Below, in pieces: positions 63,079 to 64,000 of a stretch of 64,000 nucleotides of DNA (its first letter is position 1; the number at the start of each line of letters is the position of its first letter). Both the position numbers and the translations under genes were made by a program. The notes beneath the pieces are model-generated. The model ran no database searches. It was not told the DNA's origin and was given only the letters and a program-made list of their open reading frames with translations. The stretch spans positions 124,001-188,000 of the forward strand of contig NZ_JAXHDF010000009.1 in NCBI RefSeq assembly GCF_037071985.1, given 5' to 3'. The stretch comes from Pseudogracilibacillus sp037071985 (lineage in GTDB: Bacteria > Bacillota > Bacilli > Bacillales > Amphibacillaceae).

Positions 63079-63091
63079 CCTGTTTAATTTT

Positions 63092-63598
63092 CTACCTTTT
63101 ATAAACGTCATATTTCTTTTTTCTTTTATTATTTATACACTTTAATTTAACCACTCTTATGCTTTCCAAATCTTCTAAATCTTCATCAGTGACTTCTATT
63201 TGTAGCTTTTTCAATGCAAGTTGTTTTGGTGACAAATTCACAAAATATAACTTGTCAATATATGCACTGTACTGAGAGCTCCTAAATGTATCCCTATCAT
63301 CTGGCGCCACACTTAATAACTCTGTGTTTTTGTCGTTTAAAAAGATTAATTCGACATCATCTAACACTTTATTTGATTCAGACATATTGTAAAATTTCAC
63401 TTTGAAGTCTAACCTAATCATATTATATGGATTAAATGAGTCTTTTTCTATTTTTTTATATTCTACATCAAAAATTGATGTTTGGACCTTTCCATGATTT
63501 CTAAGTATATGAGTGGTTATAAGTGTTGTAACTGTACCTAATACGGTACCAGCAATAGCACCTATAATACCTTGGTAATTTAACAGTATTTCTTCCAA
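63092..63598 (-). CDS. Membrane-anchored protein of unknown function
   Basis: Length 168 residues. One N-terminal membrane helix (about 8-28, GAIAGTVLGTVTTLITTHIL), then a beta-rich cytoplasmic or surface domain. Starts at TTG, ten bases after AAAGGG. Its place between early and packaging genes of a prophage suggests an accessory gene. No family recognised. Confidence 0.6.
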   Translation of the reverse strand: MEEILLNYQGIIGAIAGTVLGTVTTLITTHILRNHGKVQTSIFDVEYKKIEKDSFNPYNMIRLDFKVKFYNMSESNKVLDDVELIFLNDKNTELLSVAPDDRDTFRSSQYSAYIDKLYFVNLSPKQLALKKLQIEVTDEDLEDLESIRVVKLKCINNKRKKKYDVYKR

Positions 63599-63604
63599 TT
63601 ATTT

Positions 63605-64000
63605 TCAACCCTTTGTTCTTTTGCTTTCGTAATAACCTCTGTTTACTTCACTGATAAATCCCTTTAGTATTTCACTCTTTTGCATAAAAGTAGTTTTCCT
63701 CGAACCTAACCAACTAGGATTTGTGTCCTTCTTTAGCACGTATCCAAACAGTTCATGTTTATATTCTTTATAACTTTTCTCAAAACTATACGTTTCATCT
63801 CTTTCAGCACCAATCTCTCGAATGATGTAGATGCATTTTACATAGTTAGTTTCCGCTACATTTAAAAACGATAATGCCATTTGATACTGAATCAATTCAT
63901 CGTACTCCCCATTAGATAGTATCTCATATGAAGAATCAACACCATCCTCAATAGCCTCAATCAACTCTACGCATAGTCTAATTTTATTATATCCATTTCC
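63605..64000 (-). CDS. Unknown protein, 5' end beyond the window
   Basis: The visible 119 codons from TTG 63964 are preceded by open, coding-like codons (IRLCVEL) up to the window edge, so the gene starts outside. It is helical and rich in Tyr and Glu (YKEYKHELFGYVLKKDTNPSWLG). Its stop lies six bases before the next gene, so the two are co-transcribed. No family recognised. Confidence 0.55.
   Translation of the reverse strand, partial: GNGYNKIRLCVELIEAIEDGVDSSYEILSNGEYDELIQYQMALSFLNVAETNYVKCIYIIREIGAERDETYSFEKSYKEYKHELFGYVLKKDTNPSWLGSRKTTFMQKSEILKGFISEVNRGYYESKRTKG

Overview
The window looks like chromosome of a low-GC, endospore-forming member of the Bacillaceae (Bacillota). The evidence is AT-rich sequence, strong AGGAGG-type ribosome binding sites with many TTG and GTG starts, spore coat genes of the CotW and CotX families, a LysM/GH18 spore-type hydrolase, the cdaA-cdaR-glmM operon, NiaR, and a Glu-Thr-Tyr-Gln tRNA block. 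A complete lower mevalonate operon and an osmoprotectant importer would fit a halotolerant genus such as Oceanobacillus or Virgibacillus, but genus is a guess.

Layout. 0-6.4 kb: an aspartate aminotransferase remnant, then one minus-strand unit of an acyl-CoA-dehydrogenase-like oxidase, an amino-acid-type ABC importer and a YeiH-family exporter, probably for sulfur compounds. 6.5-12.7 kb: formaldehyde dehydrogenase, dhaKLM, glpK, glpF. 12.7-13.7 kb: gene-free DNA with strongly folding repeat-like elements. 13.7-18 kb: fdhD facing a moeA-mobB-mobA-moaA operon. With formaldehyde dehydrogenase this suggests a formaldehyde to formate to CO2 route through a molybdenum formate dehydrogenase, whose structural genes are not here. 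18-25.9 kb: hemerythrin-like protein, betaine-type ABC importer, DUF3891 protein, a 20-bp periodic repeat, plsC, a LysM hydrolase, a CDGSH protein and a polysaccharide deacetylase. 26-29.5 kb: cdaA-cdaR-glmM (c-di-AMP and cell wall). 29.9-35.3 kb: arginase and mvaA-mvaK1-mvaD-mvaK2. 35.6-36.0 kb: four tRNAs. 36.2-40 kb: fabI, a GH3 hexosaminidase, niaR and two coat genes.

40-53 kb is accessory and regulatory: a TetR gene with a palindromic operator heads two ABC export systems; two methyltransferases follow, one behind a perfect consensus promoter and a terminator-like leader hairpin; then two dehydrogenase/reductase genes and a MarR gene with an 18-bp palindrome. 53-55 kb is a resistance scrap-yard: an intact spectinomycin-type nucleotidyltransferase, a broken aminoglycoside phosphotransferase and a NUDIX fragment.

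55-64 kb is a decayed prophage on the minus strand: frameshifted terminase small subunit, terminase large subunit, portal gene split by one in-frame amber codon, then an abrupt join to a tail-fibre C-terminus. Capsid and most tail genes are missing. The prophage continues past the right edge. I see no clearly new defence or mobile system. The best leads are the methyltransferase attenuator, the 20-bp repeat array, the folded intergenic elements, and the promoter-overlapping operator of the putative sulfur operon.
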